From Taeniopygia guttata (taxonomy: Eukaryota; Chordata; Aves; Passeriformes; Estrildidae): a stretch of DNA of 64,000 nt. Where the stretch lies: the NCBI RefSeq assembly GCF_048771995.1, contig NC_133063.1, forward strand, positions 22,631,063-22,695,062, written 5' to 3'. The position numbers were made by a program, and so were the translations under genes. Position 1 is the first letter of the stretch. Each line of letters begins with the position of its first letter. Positions 49,359 to 61,599 of the stretch are shown one piece after another. Under the pieces are notes generated by a model. The model was not told the DNA's origin, ran no database searches, and saw nothing but the letters and a program-made list of their open reading frames with translations.

Positions 49359-50242
49359 CCGGCCCTCGGCTGCCCTTGGCCTTTCTCTCCTCGGGGCAGT
49401 GAAATGCCTGCAGCTTCATAAGAGATCTGAGTGGGAGAAGCCCCGGTCAGTCAATCCTGGGGCTTGGTAGCAAGCTCATCTATGATATTTGGTAACATCT
49501 CACCCTTCCTGGTTTAATAAAATTTGTAATTTGTTCTCTGTCTTCCATCTATAAGGGCCCTTTGCAAACAGGAAAACAGAAGACAGCATGGGCCAAATGT
49601 CCATGGAAACTGCAGTATTCATCTTCAGGATCTTTTATGAGGGAACTCAGGCCACAGGCACAATGCTTATATGTTAGAACTTATCTTTAAAAAACAAAAA
49701 CCATTCAAACTTTAACTGATTTAACCCTTATAGAAAAGTCTAACTATTAAAAACAACCTGTAACCCATTTATGCCTTGAAGAAAAACCCAACACCCAGAA
49801 AACAATCTGTAAACAGAAAAAACAATTTGTAAGCAAGAAAAAGTTTGTAAGCATGAGAAATAGTTTGTAAATAAATCAAGTTCTTATATATACTGTCCAT
49901 GAAGTAGGTATACTTCAGGATGTTTGTCTATGCTTTCCACTGTCCACTGAAGGGTATTTTAGGCAGCTGAATATCATAGGGTTATTATACCGTTATATTA
50001 TTTACTTAAGACTCAAAGAGGGGGGTGTACCCTCAGCCCAACCCCTTTTACCCCCTTCTTCTTTGTATAATAAGAAAAATAAGGACAAACATAGTTTTTG
50101 AGCACTGAGTGGATCTCTTTTTCACTATGAGGACTTGAAAAAAAAATTCTTCCAGATGAGTGTGAGTGAAAATTTAACAAAGTAAAAATCCATTTGGATT
50201 TAGGTGAAATGTACCACTTTGAGCTTGCTAGCATACGTGAAA

Positions 50243-50640
50243 TATGTTGTTTAGTCTAATAACTACAGCACTAGCAAAGTTGTCCCAGCTAAGGAAGAGA
50301 TAAGAAAGACTCCTCAGCCCTTGTAACAGACAGGGCAGAACGACCCAGGTGTTCTTTCTGTACTTTCTGACAAAAACTGAGTACAAGTGTAACTAGAGCT
50401 AAGTGTAACACAAAATCAGCATAATGAATATGCATGAACCTATTGTGAAATTCTATGCATATGGAAATTAGGGTAATAAAAAAGGATCGGGGAGTTCTCA
50501 GGGGTGCGCATGTCCATCGAAGGGCAATGTGTCCCGACATGCGTCCACAGCGCTGTGAATAAACATACCGTTCCCTTCAAATCTTTATTGGAATTATGGG
50601 GTTTTGATTTTTCTCCGCGTTTCATGAGGCTTTTTTCATT
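50243..50640 (+). mobile_element. Probable LTR fragment
   Basis: It starts TGTTGTTTAG. A 'gggtaataaaaaagg' TATA-like region, a GC-rich R region and AATAAA near 50558 follow at LTR spacing. No internal region of matching orientation is adjacent. Confidence 0.4.
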
Positions 50641-50739
50641 TATCTCAATGGAGCATCTAGGTTTCCTAATGTATTTTTCTTTACCAGCCAGGTTCATGGC
50701 TTGATCAGGGCCATCAGCTTGGCTGGGGGAGGATTTTTG

Positions 50740-51567
50740 TATTTATACTTTAAAAACAACTTTTATTAATATCTAGTGCACAAAAATTTTAGACACAAAT
50801 AACAGCGCAAGCAATACACCCTTCTCCCCTTGTTAAAAGTTAGTAATTTTGTTAGTGATTTAATAAGACGACTTTTTACTTTTAAAATGATGACGTGGCA
50901 GAACTTCAGTTAAAGAACTGTTATAAGTAAAAATTGATCTAGCTAAATTAAAAGTAATAAAACCAGGTTTTATTTAGTGATCAAATTCAGTCTGAGCTAG
51001 CTACAATAAAAAGACAGTGCTGAGCCCGGGATCAGCACTGGATGAGACACAGGTCTGACTGCTACAGCATAGGGTCCTTTATGTTTCACACAAGACTGTC
51101 TCTTAAGCGGTTTTTATACAGTTTATTTTGCTTGAGGCAGAGTTTCAGTGATCAGGCTTTTTTTCCTATTTAGAGTCTTACATATTTATAGAATTTCTTT
51201 TCTCTGTGTTGGGGAGAACAAAATGGTGTCTGGAGAGTGGTGTACACCCCTGACTGAGTTACTGGAACTTGGCATTGAGATGTATTTCTCTGGTGACTCT
51301 AGCAATCTCAATCTTGGGTAGTTCTTGAGAGGATCATTGCTTGGGAGTTACTAGGATCACTTTGAGAAACAATTTATCTCTGGGTAAGCTATCGGTATTT
51401 GTTTGTAAATTAAGTTTTCCTCCTTTTTGTCAGGGGTGGTCTCAACATATGTGAGGTAATCTCTTGGCTCAGACTCACATGTTTTATACAAATATTTCTT
51501 AGTAATACTAAACATTACATCTATATTTTACTTTATAGGCACAAATTACTCATATTACATATAACAA
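50740..51567 (-). mobile_element. 3' LTR of the gammaretrovirus-like element
   Basis: On the minus strand it follows a polypurine tract (AAAAGGGGAAGGA, 51567-51580) and starts TTGTTATATG. A TATA box (CTGTATAAAAACC) lies at about 51110-51128 and AATAAA at 50969-50974. The lower boundary is not sharp. Confidence 0.55.
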
Positions 51568-51713
51568 TCCTTCCCCTTTTATATTAATACATTAATTCAT
51601 GCTTTTCTAAAAAGCTTTGTATTTAGTGGATTTTCTTTTGATCTTGTGAAACTGTCTTATAATTTAACTAGTTTAGTCCTTAAAAACTCTTAGTTCTCTT
51701 TGGTCTCATTACT

Positions 51714-53884
51714 CTACTCTTCTTTTGGAATTTCTTGGTAAAGCTTGTAAACATCCCCTTCTCCCTTTATTTTCTCTTTGAATCTGGCTAAAGGATCTGT
51801 TGTTCTACTGTGTGGATTTTCTTCTTCTAATTTTGTGATTTTAGATACTTGATTTAATTTCCCTGTAGTACATTCTGCGTCTGTGGGCATGGCAGCTACC
51901 TGCATACCCTGCACTACTGAGTATATTAACTTAATAAAGCAGGGTATTAAGCAGGGCAGGAATAGGATTCTAGCTATTGAACACAATATAAATAATATAT
52001 ATTTTTTTTTACTAAGCTCTATTAAACAAATGGACCCACTAGGATGATTGGAGTATAGAGTTCTATTTTTGTACTGGGACATGTGCTACTTGTTTAATTT
52101 CGTTCACTAGGTTTTTCTATAATTATCGATCTCTAGACAACATTTTGTTTTATTAAATTTCTCACAAACTCTCTCTTCTTTGGCTAGTAAACAGTCTAGG
52201 GCCATCTTGTTTTGATATACAAAGGCTCCTATTTGGGAGTGTTGTTTAGATAGTAACTCGAGGGCATCTGAGGTGTGCTTTGAGACAATTTCTACTACTG
52301 CTTGGAGCTTCATTAATCAGTTTAATAGATAAATCGGGGTCTTATACCTCCAACTCCCATCTTGGGCCTATGTCGTGGGACTAATATTCTATTATTCTTT
52401 CTGCAGGCCACTCCTCCTCTCTCTAGGCCTGATCTTTATCAAAGATAGGGAATTTATTTTTCAAATCCTTTTTCTTTTTACTTAAGGTTTTATATAAGGG
52501 ATCCCCTAGTGAGTTGCATTCTGAGTGGGGTAGGGTAAAGAAAACAGGCCTTACCAATCTTATTGTGCACGACCCTTTCTACCACTGAGGTTGTTCACTG
52601 TATGCTTTCTTCCTGCAAATTTAATATCAACTACTGGGGGCTTTTTATTTAACCTTTGTGGTTTTGGGCTCATTCTAGAGTCTTCTTAATTTACTTAAGG
52701 ATTGGTAAGGATTAGCTCTAGGGCTTTTGTTCTAGTAGAGTCCAATTTTATTAGTCTATTTGCACTTGGCCCCTTTTTCCCGGCTCTAGTACCCTGAAGA
52801 GCTTTCTGGCTGCCAGATCTTGTTTTTGTTGGAGGAGTTTACCGTCAAAGTGGATATACATGGAGTGTACCTTACTATTTTAGTATACTCTTTTCCCTCC
52901 TTGCTAAGGTAGAACATTCTAATTACTCTCGTCTAAAACTTATCCCTCAGGTTTCTGAGTTATTTTAGGAGTTGCTCTGGGGCTAAACTTTTCCTTTTCT
53001 AATGCTAGTTTTCAGTGGATTTGAGCCCTCTGCAAAATTAGCAATTGTATAGTCTTAATTTTGTTGCAATTTTTTGCATCAGATCTACAAACAAGTTTTG
53101 GTCTGAGGCAGGTAAACTCTAATTGGTGTATTGTCTCTCTAGGTGTTCATATTGTTCACTTAGGGTTCTCAACCTTTTCTTTTCTATCTTATTTTTTCTT
53201 ATTTCTGCCTCGTGTCTTTTTAGTTCTTGTGTTATTTGTTTTATTTTACTCTTTGGGTCTACTCTTTCTTTATTCTTTGAGGAGCAGAATATCCTGTCAT
53301 ATTGCAGACAAACTCTGTCATCTTGATCTTCTAAAAGGTTAAGGATAACTGGTTCATTTCTGAGGGATAATTTGGTCTCATATTTTAAATTCCTCTGATT
53401 TAGTATGTCTTTCTTCTTATCACACACATATTCAATAGATTATTATTATAACACAGTGGGTTTGCCTGAAAGTAAGCTACAAATAATGACTCTATTTTTC
53501 CCCCAATCCATGCTGTGCAGTTATATTTGTCACAGGCTGAGACAGATATTTGTTCAGCGTTCTTCTTATGTATTTTGTGCTCTGACTGCCCATTTTTAGG
53601 GGTTGCTCCTTGTAAATAACACTTCATCTTTTTTTAAATCCACGTACACCCTGCTGAGTGCTGTTTATGGAACAATGTTTGTTTATTTTACCCTTGCTGC
53701 AGTTCCTTGGGGCTGGGAATATTGGAGCTTCTGATTCTCCTTGTCTTTTCTGGACAGTCTGTATGCTTTGTCTGCACCCATTGCCGGGGCTCTGCACTTC
53801 TGTGGTGGGCAAGTTATTTATGTGTGTACTAGTCTTGAGGTACATTGCTAGACTCAGGTACATCAGGATTACTCCTACTATCAA
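51714..53884 (-). pseudogene. ERV env remnant
   Basis: Three parts are visible. A leader-like frame lies at 53624-53884 with a hydrophobic start. A Cys-containing ectodomain covers 52107-52313 and includes a C-x7-CC arrangement (CEKFNKTKCC). A membrane anchor and cytoplasmic tail lie at 51714-52082 (ILFILCSIARILFLPC-like hydrophobic region). The parts are in different frames with stops between them. Confidence 0.6.
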
Positions 53885-54561
53885 TATTCTTCTGCTTTTG
53901 TTTGCATCTACTGGGTTGCTACTAGAAGCGGGTTAAGCCATCTTCTCGGCAGTAAGAATAGTCTTCTGTGATTTCATGCTGGGACTGAGCTGCGTGCCTC
54001 TGTTTAAAGATGCCCTATTTGGATAGTTTAACAGTATCTGAGCTGCAGAGTACTTTGTTTAATTTCCAGTACTCAACAGTAATGATTTGAGCTTTTGGTC
54101 GTAATTTTCCCCTCAACCTGTTTTGGAACAAGTGAAACTAAATTTCAGAATTTACTTCAATTATTCTTAGCTTAGTGGCGAGCCCTAAGACACGGTTAGT
54201 TAGGCACAGTTCCTCTTCTAAGTACTTATTGCATAAATTTTTTGGCTAATATCTCTTTTTACAGTGCGTGATCTAAACTTCGTTACAATACTTGCATATG
54301 AAATGCACAAATGGATAACATTTACAATTAGGTTCAGTGCACTTCATCAGGTTCTTATTAGTGATTTACTTGGCTGTTGCAAGGTCATCTTGAGGTCGCT
54401 AGGGGGAGAGGTGACTTTCTACTGTGGCGTCCCTTCCCAGAGCTCAATTTTTTCACTCAAGATGTGTGTGTCTAACTCTTTTCTGCCATTTGTACTGCTG
54501 TGCCTGTAGTTACGAGGACAAGAAAGGGGACTTCCCAGTGAGGTGACAGGGTGGTCTCTTT

Positions 54562-55298
54562 CTAGGTCTTTATGAGTACTTTTTCATTGGGCTGTACTTT
54601 ATGTATGAAAAAACCCAAAGGGGTACTTTGTGTTATTATTCCTTGCTTCCACACTTCCTGAAGATTCTTGCTTATGGCTATGAGCAACAGCTGTATCTGT
54701 CCATCCTCTATCCTGGGGTGCCCCACTGGCATTCTATGCTCGTATGGCACCTCGTACAGCACTTCAAAGGGAGATAGCCCAGTCTCAGAATGAGACATGG
54801 TCTGGATATTTAGCAGGAAATGTGGCATCTGGGAAGCTTCAAAGGGAGGCATTTTACCCGGGACATTTTTGTTTCCAAAATTAATTTTGCTAATTGGGCT
54901 TTTAATGTTTGATTCATTCTTTCAACTTGTCTGGAGCTCTGAGAATGTTATGGGATGTGGTACTCCCACTGGATCCCTAGAGTGTTGGCTACTTGCCTAA
55001 TGATTTCAGAGGTGAAGAATGTCCCTTGGTCTGAATCTATGTATCTTACTAACTTATATCGGGGTAGGATTTCTTCTAGTAGAAACCTCGATATTGTTTG
55101 AGCCATAGCCCGAGAGCTTGGAAGGGCTTCTACACAGTGGGTTAGTTTGTCTACTATTACCAATAGGAATTTATATCTCTCCACTTTAGGCAGATCAGTG
55201 AAATCTACCTGAATTCTTTCAAAAAGCCGGTATGCTACTGGGCGACTTCCCAATACCACATACTGGGTTTTTGCCCAATTAACTTTTTGACAAATCAT
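54562..55298 (-). pseudogene. ERV integrase remnant
   Basis: The core domain has the first two acidic residues in context (IQVDFTDLP; YIDSDQGTFFTS) at 54948-55298. The catalytic Glu region lies just beyond an in-frame stop, and a C-terminal part (TGLSPFEVLY) is at 54562-54852 in another segment. It is gammaretrovirus-like and broken. Confidence 0.8.
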
Positions 55299-55499
55299 AC
55301 ACCTTTGTACCTCTTGTTTTGCTAATTCATAAATCCCCTTATACTTGAAGAATCTCAGGAATTGCTCTGCCAGGGCTTGGGCTCCCCAGTGTGTCTGTTG
55401 GTGTAATCTCCCCAGGATTTTTCTGGTATAGTTTTTTAGATAACAGCTCTCTCCTGTCTGGCAATTTCTACTTACTTCTTTCTAGTCGGCCTCTTTTTT

Positions 55500-55975
55500 T
55501 TATTTGCATCTTTCAATTGCTTTTGGGGAAGGGTGTGGGGGATATTTCTGGACATCCTCCTCCCCAATCTCTGGGGTACTTACTTTTAGTAAAGCTGTGC
55601 TTTTGGCTTCTTTATCTGCTAAGTTGTTCCTTTGGGTCTTGAGCTGTATTCTTGTTTGGTGTCCTTTCACGTGGACTATGGTAATTGCCTCTGGCACCCT
55701 GATGGCTTTTAAGATTTGCCTGATTATTTCTTCATGCACTAGTCTTTGTCCCTGAGTATTGAGTAATCTTCTTTCTTCCTAAATCTTTCTGAAAGTGTGT
55801 ACTACCCTGAATGCATATTTTGAATCTGTGAAGATCATTCTCTTTCTTCTTTCTAATTTCTGTAAAGCTTTTAATACTGCATATAATTCGTAAGCTGGTG
55901 CTGACCATCTGGCATTTAGGGGTCTTGATTCTACTAGCTCTTCTTTTTTGCCATTTATTACTGCATAGCTTGATT
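55500..55975 (-). pseudogene. ERV RNase H remnant
   Basis: It contains SAPAYELYAVLKAL (Glu) and FTDSKYAF (Asp), then VHVKGHQ and NNLADKEAK typical of the RNase H C-terminal part. An in-frame stop lies near 55780. Homology ends at about 55975, the truncation point. Confidence 0.75.
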
Positions 55976-56494
55976 TCTTTTTTCTATTTCTTGATTTCTA
56001 CCTTCTGTATTTATTCATGGTTAAGCATCCATGCCAACTCTGTTGAAGTCAATATCAGGTTTCTGAATATAGCAGGAATTGGATTAAACCTAAAAGGTCT
56101 GCCAGTGCTATTACTGAAATACTAATTTGCATGTTTTCTTATTTTGGAACCAAAATATGACCATGGCTTTTAATGTTGGGTTTTTGCAGCTAAGTGTGCA
56201 GATGCAATAATCACAGAACTGAGGTCATTTGAGATTACAGAAAGGTTAAAAATTATGCATGGGAACATAATTACAGGAATTTCTTTGTTTGCACTCACCT
56301 TGTTTGAGACAATGAGTGCAGTGTCACCTGTGCATCCCTGGATATGCCTTCAAGGTGCAAATGCTTTATTTGTAACCAAAGGGGAAATGTATCCAAATTT
56401 CTTGGGTTAAACAGTTACTTTGCAAATAGACTGATATAGAAACTTATCAATTTTTAAGGAGGAAAATCCCAAGGTTATAAGAAAAATGCACAGA

Positions 56495-56720
56495 ATTCAC
56501 AGATATGACTAGGTTGGAAGAGACCTTCAAGATCATTGAGTCCAACCCATGCCCTAACACCTCAACTAAACCATAGCACTGAGTGTTACATCCAGTCTTT
56601 TTTTAAACATCCAGGGATGGTGACTCCACCACCTTTCTGGGCAGACCATTCCAGAACTTTATCACCCTTTCTGTAAAAGCCTTTTTCCTAATATCCAACC
56701 TATATTTCCCTTAACACAGC
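56495..56720 (-). mobile_element. CR1 LINE 3' end fragment
   Basis: The plus strand has the familiar antisense CR1 sequence (ggttggaagagaccttcaag, then atcattgagtccaaccc, and 'ccagggatggtgactccacc'), so the element lies on the minus strand. It is 5' truncated and moderately diverged. CR1 is the dominant LINE of birds. Confidence 0.92.
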
Positions 56721-57379
56721 TTGAGACACACAAGCACATTAGTTTTTCATTGCTTTACAGAATTTTCATTGATAGGATTTAATTTTTCTGAAACTTGACT
56801 TGTACACCCACAAATATGTTCTAAGGGTCTTGTTAAATTTATTTCAAAGGTATTTCAGAGAGCAGGAGTAACAGTAACGTATTTAATTTCAACAATGCAT
56901 GTTAGTTTCTTTTGTACGTAGCTCTTAGGTTGCTCATTTCCTTAAAATAGGATTTAATTTATACAGAGGAATGGTATTGTTTTAGTCTACAACTATTATC
57001 CAGAACTGAGTTTTGCAAAATGAATACTCAGAGAAGTGCTGATTTGACAATCTTAAGTCCTGCAGCATTTAAAAGATATAGCTATCTATTCCAATAGATG
57101 TGGAATAGAGACCCCATCACCTGTGACTTCCTTTCTCAGTTAAAAAGAAAAAGAATGGAGAAATATCTGGGCTTTAGCTGTGTGTCTGGATATGAAGCCA
57201 CATGAGGTTTTTGAAGGGCCCCACACGAGTTTTTCAAGTATTCTCTAAGCCTCCAGGTTCCCCAGCCCCAGGAGCACCAGTGGCCAGTTTTGTTGGTTTT
57301 GCATGGGTCAATTTTTGGAGAGGAGGAAAGAAGCCAGCCGGGAAAGTGAGGCATTTCTGCCATAAGCTTTCCCTGTGCC

Positions 57380-57660
57380 AGGCAAAAGCAATCACTGAGT
57401 GCCTCTGAGAGCAGGCGCGCTGCTCAGCCAATTAGAAAAGCTGGTGCCGCCTCTAGGACAACCCTTTTTACAGAGGAAAAAAGAGAGGAAAAGCAGCTGG
57501 CTTTCTCTCTGCCCTCCGAGGGGTGCTGCGGGGCAGCGGGGCCCCTTCCCGGCGGGCTCGGGGGCTCTTTCCCAGCAGGGCCGCCGGGCCGTGCTGCCGG
57601 GGCTCATCCCAGCGCCGCCAGCAGCTGCGGCCGAGCCCAGGAGCGAGCGATTTTTTTTTT
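57380..57660. other. GC-rich island
   Basis: A 280-bp CpG-rich stretch within an AT-rich region ends in a T11-13 run (57651-57663). Frames are open on both strands because of composition. It could be a promoter, but no exon follows that I can support. Confidence 0.4.
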
Positions 57661-58324
57661 TTTGTGGGTGCACGTATGTTTGACCAGCATCAACCCCCAG
57701 CACCAGTGCATGAGCCCACAAAGTGCAGTGGAGAGAGCAGCCAGCCAAACTCAGACTATGGAATCTGGGAAGCTGCACGTTGTCCTAATGCGAATCCTCT
57801 GTGGGCACGAGCCTGAACGGCAGGACAGTTGACTAGAAATGCTTGACTAGATGCTTGGGGCAATCAACATCTTTGAAATTATGAGCATCACTTTTCCTAC
57901 TCATTAATGTCATCATCTCCAAGATTTAACTTTTCAGAGGGTGACCATGTTTTCTTCTAGATCGGAGATCAGGAATCGGTTTTAAGCACAAAAACCACTC
58001 CTCAAAGCCCTGCTAAACACGCTTCATCCTCCATTCAGAAAATGAAGCTATTTCTTCAAAAGAAAGGAACTGAAAACTCTAGTATCCAGTTCCCACCAAA
58101 GAGTTTCCAAGCCATTTTTATTCTCTGACCTACTTCTTAGCAAAGTAGTTGCTCCAAGCACAGTGACATGAAGACGGGACAGTCACTCATGAGGAATAAC
58201 ATGGTGATGCTCCAGCCTGAAAGTTGGAACTTGGAGTCCACAAAACCCTGCTTTGAGGTGCAAGTGACAGCAATCAGGGAATGCAGACAGGGGTAACTGC
58301 TGGGGTCAGAGAAGGGCCCAAGGC

Positions 58325-58870
58325 ATTCACAGAGCCAGGAGAGAAGGCAGTATTGGTTTAACAGCTGTAATAATTCCTAACAAATACTCCCACATTTTTG
58401 CATATTTATTGGACATTCCCAGGACTCCTGTTCATGTTAGTCTGCACCTCTGCCCCTCCAGAAGCGGTCGAACTGGCAGGATCTGCCTGCCAGCAGGAGC
58501 TGCTCCGAGCTGGGAACACGACTGGTGGTGCTGATTTCCAGAGGCTTCTGTGTCCCAGGAGAAGATAAGGAAGAAGAAGATTGAGAGGTGCTGGCGCTGC
58601 TGCTGCTCTGTGCCAGAGAGCCCCGTCTGGGCAGGGCACGGCACTGCAGGCTCTTTCTCCTGCCAGAGCTGGGCACACCTGGGAACAAGGCATGGCAACT
58701 TGTGGGGAAACCAAAGGCTTTGTGGGGGCTGCATTGCTCAGCACACACCCAGGCCATGTGTGACACAGAGTTCTGGCACCTAAAAAGATAAAGGAGAGGC
58801 AAATAGCTGGGAAAGGTTTCATTTTGACCTTTCTTACCTGTTCACAAAAGTGGCCAAAATGAAAGTTACC
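58325..58870. repeat. Segment B, copy 2
   Basis: It is the partner of 46745-47290. On the minus strand this copy retains a splice-donor-like GAACAG|GTAAGAAAGG near 58840, which in copy 1 reads AAACAGTTAGAAAGG. The Ser-rich frame is open here too, ending slightly earlier (TAA about 58436), with AATAAA near 58400. Confidence 0.75.
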
Positions 58871-58959
58871 AAGCAGGGCCTGATCCCTTCTCCTGCAGGA
58901 GGGGCCCTGTACTGGCTCCTACCCAGGGCTGGTACCCTTGTGGCAACATTCAGCTGACT

Positions 58960-60160
58960 GGGAGCAGAGCTCCTGGGGCCCTACAGGGATACACCAAGCC
59001 CAGCCCAGTTACCTGGTACACATGCAAATCTTCAGAAAAAGATTAGAGTGGAAAAATGTAACTGTCATGATCATGATATTTTACTATGTTTACATGCTCT
59101 ATAGGAATGCAATTTCATGTATTTGTGGTATTTTCACACATTTTAATCTCTGAAATACTGTCAGATACACTTTGATTCCTAATGGAAAGTCTTAAACTTT
59201 TAATTTAGCTTATAAAATGAAGTTACTGACATTAAATAATATGTACTTTGTAGTGTAGAAGAACACAATAATAGTGCGAGTAATTATGATTGCTTAAGCA
59301 CAATTGGCTTGGGTCTGTACAGAAATGTGAAATTTTGCAAGAAGAGAATAGTTTCACTAAGTTTTGTAAAATATTTGAGAAACACTTCTTGTTTGAAGTA
59401 ATATGTTGCAAACAACTTTTTACTTAGCAGTTTAAGGAAGGTTCTTACTTTTGAAAGCAGTACAATTTTACATTTTAAGAATTGAAAAATGTAGGCAGCT
59501 GATGAACTTCAGAATTAATGCAGACCACATTAAGTCTTTCAGAAAGTATTAGTGATATATAACTGATTCAATGCATCTTTCATACATACCTTTTATTTCA
59601 TACGTACCTTTTATTTTTATTGGCTATCGAATATATACAGTATGCATCATATAAATCGGACACATGCTAAATCCAAAGTTGCAGTTTCAAGCAGATTTTA
59701 ACAGTACTAAGACACATGATTTCTTGTGTAATGTGAAAAGTAGCTGAAGCCTTTGACTATGATTAACTTTGCTATCATAACTTAATTGAATGCAATTTTG
59801 TTCTGAGAGCTGTTAAGTAGGTAAGTGGCTAACTGGTTATTGAGCTAGTTAGATATGGAAATAACTGACTCGATGGCATGAAAGAAGTGCTTTTTTGAAG
59901 GCGCTGGAAATTGGAGATTCGAGGAGTGTAATTAAAGCCTCATTAGTAGAAACTAATTTGTTTTATACCTTGCTTTCCTTTTATTTGTTTTTCTATCAGT
60001 TCCCTGTGGTCAACAGGCAAGAGAATCTAGATTATCTTGAAACTGGAGAAAATCCTCTCCTCCTGGGGCTGGTCCTGCTCTGCAGTGACAGGCACAGAAG
60101 GGAAAGTTTGCTGGGAGCCCTGGTGGAGGTTGAAGCGATATGCGGAATAAATAAATAGAC
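58960..60160. other. No recognisable gene
   Basis: AT-rich sequence with short frames only. I see no repeat family or exon. Confidence 0.4.
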
Positions 60161-60171
60161 TCCACAACTCG

Positions 60172-60690
60172 ATGTAGTTATGAAGTGGGTATGTATGACA
60201 GCGCCCGGCACAAGCGAGATAACTCTCCGAAATCTTGTGCCCCGAGCTGAAGTCTGCCCCCCAATTTTATTTACAAAGGTGTTCCATATGCAATACATTA
60301 CACAACTTTTCTATGCATATTCAACCCCTGGCCCCGCCTGTCTTCGCTTCTCATGCTAAATAGGTCCACGCCCTTCTGGGCATGCGTGGTTTTTTGTGGG
60401 GGCTTTTATGGGGGTCCCTGGTGGTCGTTGAGCTTTAGACCATCATCTTCCTCTGCATTGAACTTTTGAACTCTTCTCCTCTGTGCTTGCGCTGTTGGTC
60501 CTTTGCTCTCTTATCTGGATAAGTCCATCATCCTTGACATGTTTGGAGACAGAGGGGCTTTCTTGTCTGAATTCTTTGCATTCCTGGTCTTTTCCGGTAT
60601 TTGTCTTTTTGCAAGAAGCTTTAAAGATCTTTGTTTTCTTTCCTATGCCTTTTTGTGCAGAGGTTTCTTAAAATTCAACACATGATTCTA
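60172..60690 (-). mobile_element. Probable LTR
   Basis: On the minus strand a GC-rich U3-like part precedes AATAAAATTGGGGGGCAG (about 60265-60282). An R/U5-like tail ending ..CATAACTACA follows. No retroviral internal sequence is adjacent. Confidence 0.45.
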
Positions 60691-60696
60691 CAAACA

Positions 60697-60773
60697 TGAT
60701 ACATTCATTTTTGATATATTCATTTTTTGATACATTCTTTTTTGATACATTCATTTTTGATACATTCATTTTG
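60697..60773. repeat. 17-18 bp minisatellite
   Basis: Five units of TGATACATTCATTTTT, slightly variable, directly after the LTR-like sequence. Confidence 0.85.
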
Positions 60774-61385
60774 TTAGCTCAAGTGATCTCTGGAAAATCT
60801 TTCATTTCAAGGTGGCCTCCAGTGTGCTGGCTTCTTCCTGCATCTCTGCCACTGTTCTGTGCAGGATGCTGCTCTCCACAGTCCCTGCCAGTCACTACCA
60901 GCCCTAGTGTGTTCCCTCCTGCCTTTGTCTCAACCAGGGCCACACAGAGTCTGGAAAATGCCATTTTCAATGGATTAGTCCTGCCGAGCCCCTGGGCATG
61001 AGGCCACCCAGAAGCACTGGGCCGTGGGGGCTGTTCTCAGGGCACTGACCCAGCCTGGCTGCTGGCCTCTGGTGACCCTCCATGTCTGTCCCCATGGCAA
61101 TATCTGCCAGCAGTCCCAGACCTATGTGCTGAGGTGAGAGGGAACAAAGGCGTGCCATGATGTCCCATTGTGATGTCACTGGATGGTGGAGGATAACATC
61201 ACATGTGAGTGCTTTGCGACCTTGCACTCCTTTCTGTTTATGTTCAGGTGCTGATGTCCCTCTGTAGGATCCACCACTGAGTGGTGGATAGTGACAGCAG
61301 TGGGAGATGGATATGAGGTCTCATCCTTCACTGCTTGAATTTTGGTGCCAGCCAAGTCTGGATTGATTCTTGACTCCTGCCAAGC

Positions 61386-61577
61386 ATGCCTAGTCCTCAT
61401 CTGTCCCCTTCTGCTGCAACAGACAGACATGGCCACGAGACAGAGTGGAGCTGCCCCATCTGTCAGGTCACTAAGAATGACGTGGCTTCTGCTCTTCCCT
61501 GTCACCAGCAGTTCTGCCTGGTATCCTGCAGCAGGCAAAAAGAAATCCAGCTTGCCCTCTCTGCAGCAGTCCACTAG
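61386..61577 (+). pseudogene. Decayed RING-finger pseudogene
   Basis: The frame contains TEWSCPICQVTKNDVASALP then CHQQFCLV, the first half of a C3HC4 RING of the type found in Topors-like avian RING proteins. The expected second Cys pair (CPLC-like) is lost; after FCLV the homology, if any, jumps frame. No intron is visible, so a fragment or processed copy is likely. Confidence 0.55.
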
Positions 61578-61599
61578 AGACTACCAGGTTTTCTGAGTG

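Larger units (their letters stand above)
50740..55975 (-). mobile_element. 5'-truncated gammaretrovirus-like (class I) ERV
   Basis: The minus-strand order is RNase H, integrase, env, polypurine tract and LTR. Sequence homologous to retroviruses stops abruptly near 55975, just within RNase H, so gag, protease, most of RT and the 5' LTR are absent. Remaining frames carry stops and frameshifts. Confidence 0.82.

Noticed and set aside
57399-57816. Pro/Ala/Arg-rich frames in the GC island
   Set aside because: They are open on both strands because of GC content. No splice or family evidence supports coding.
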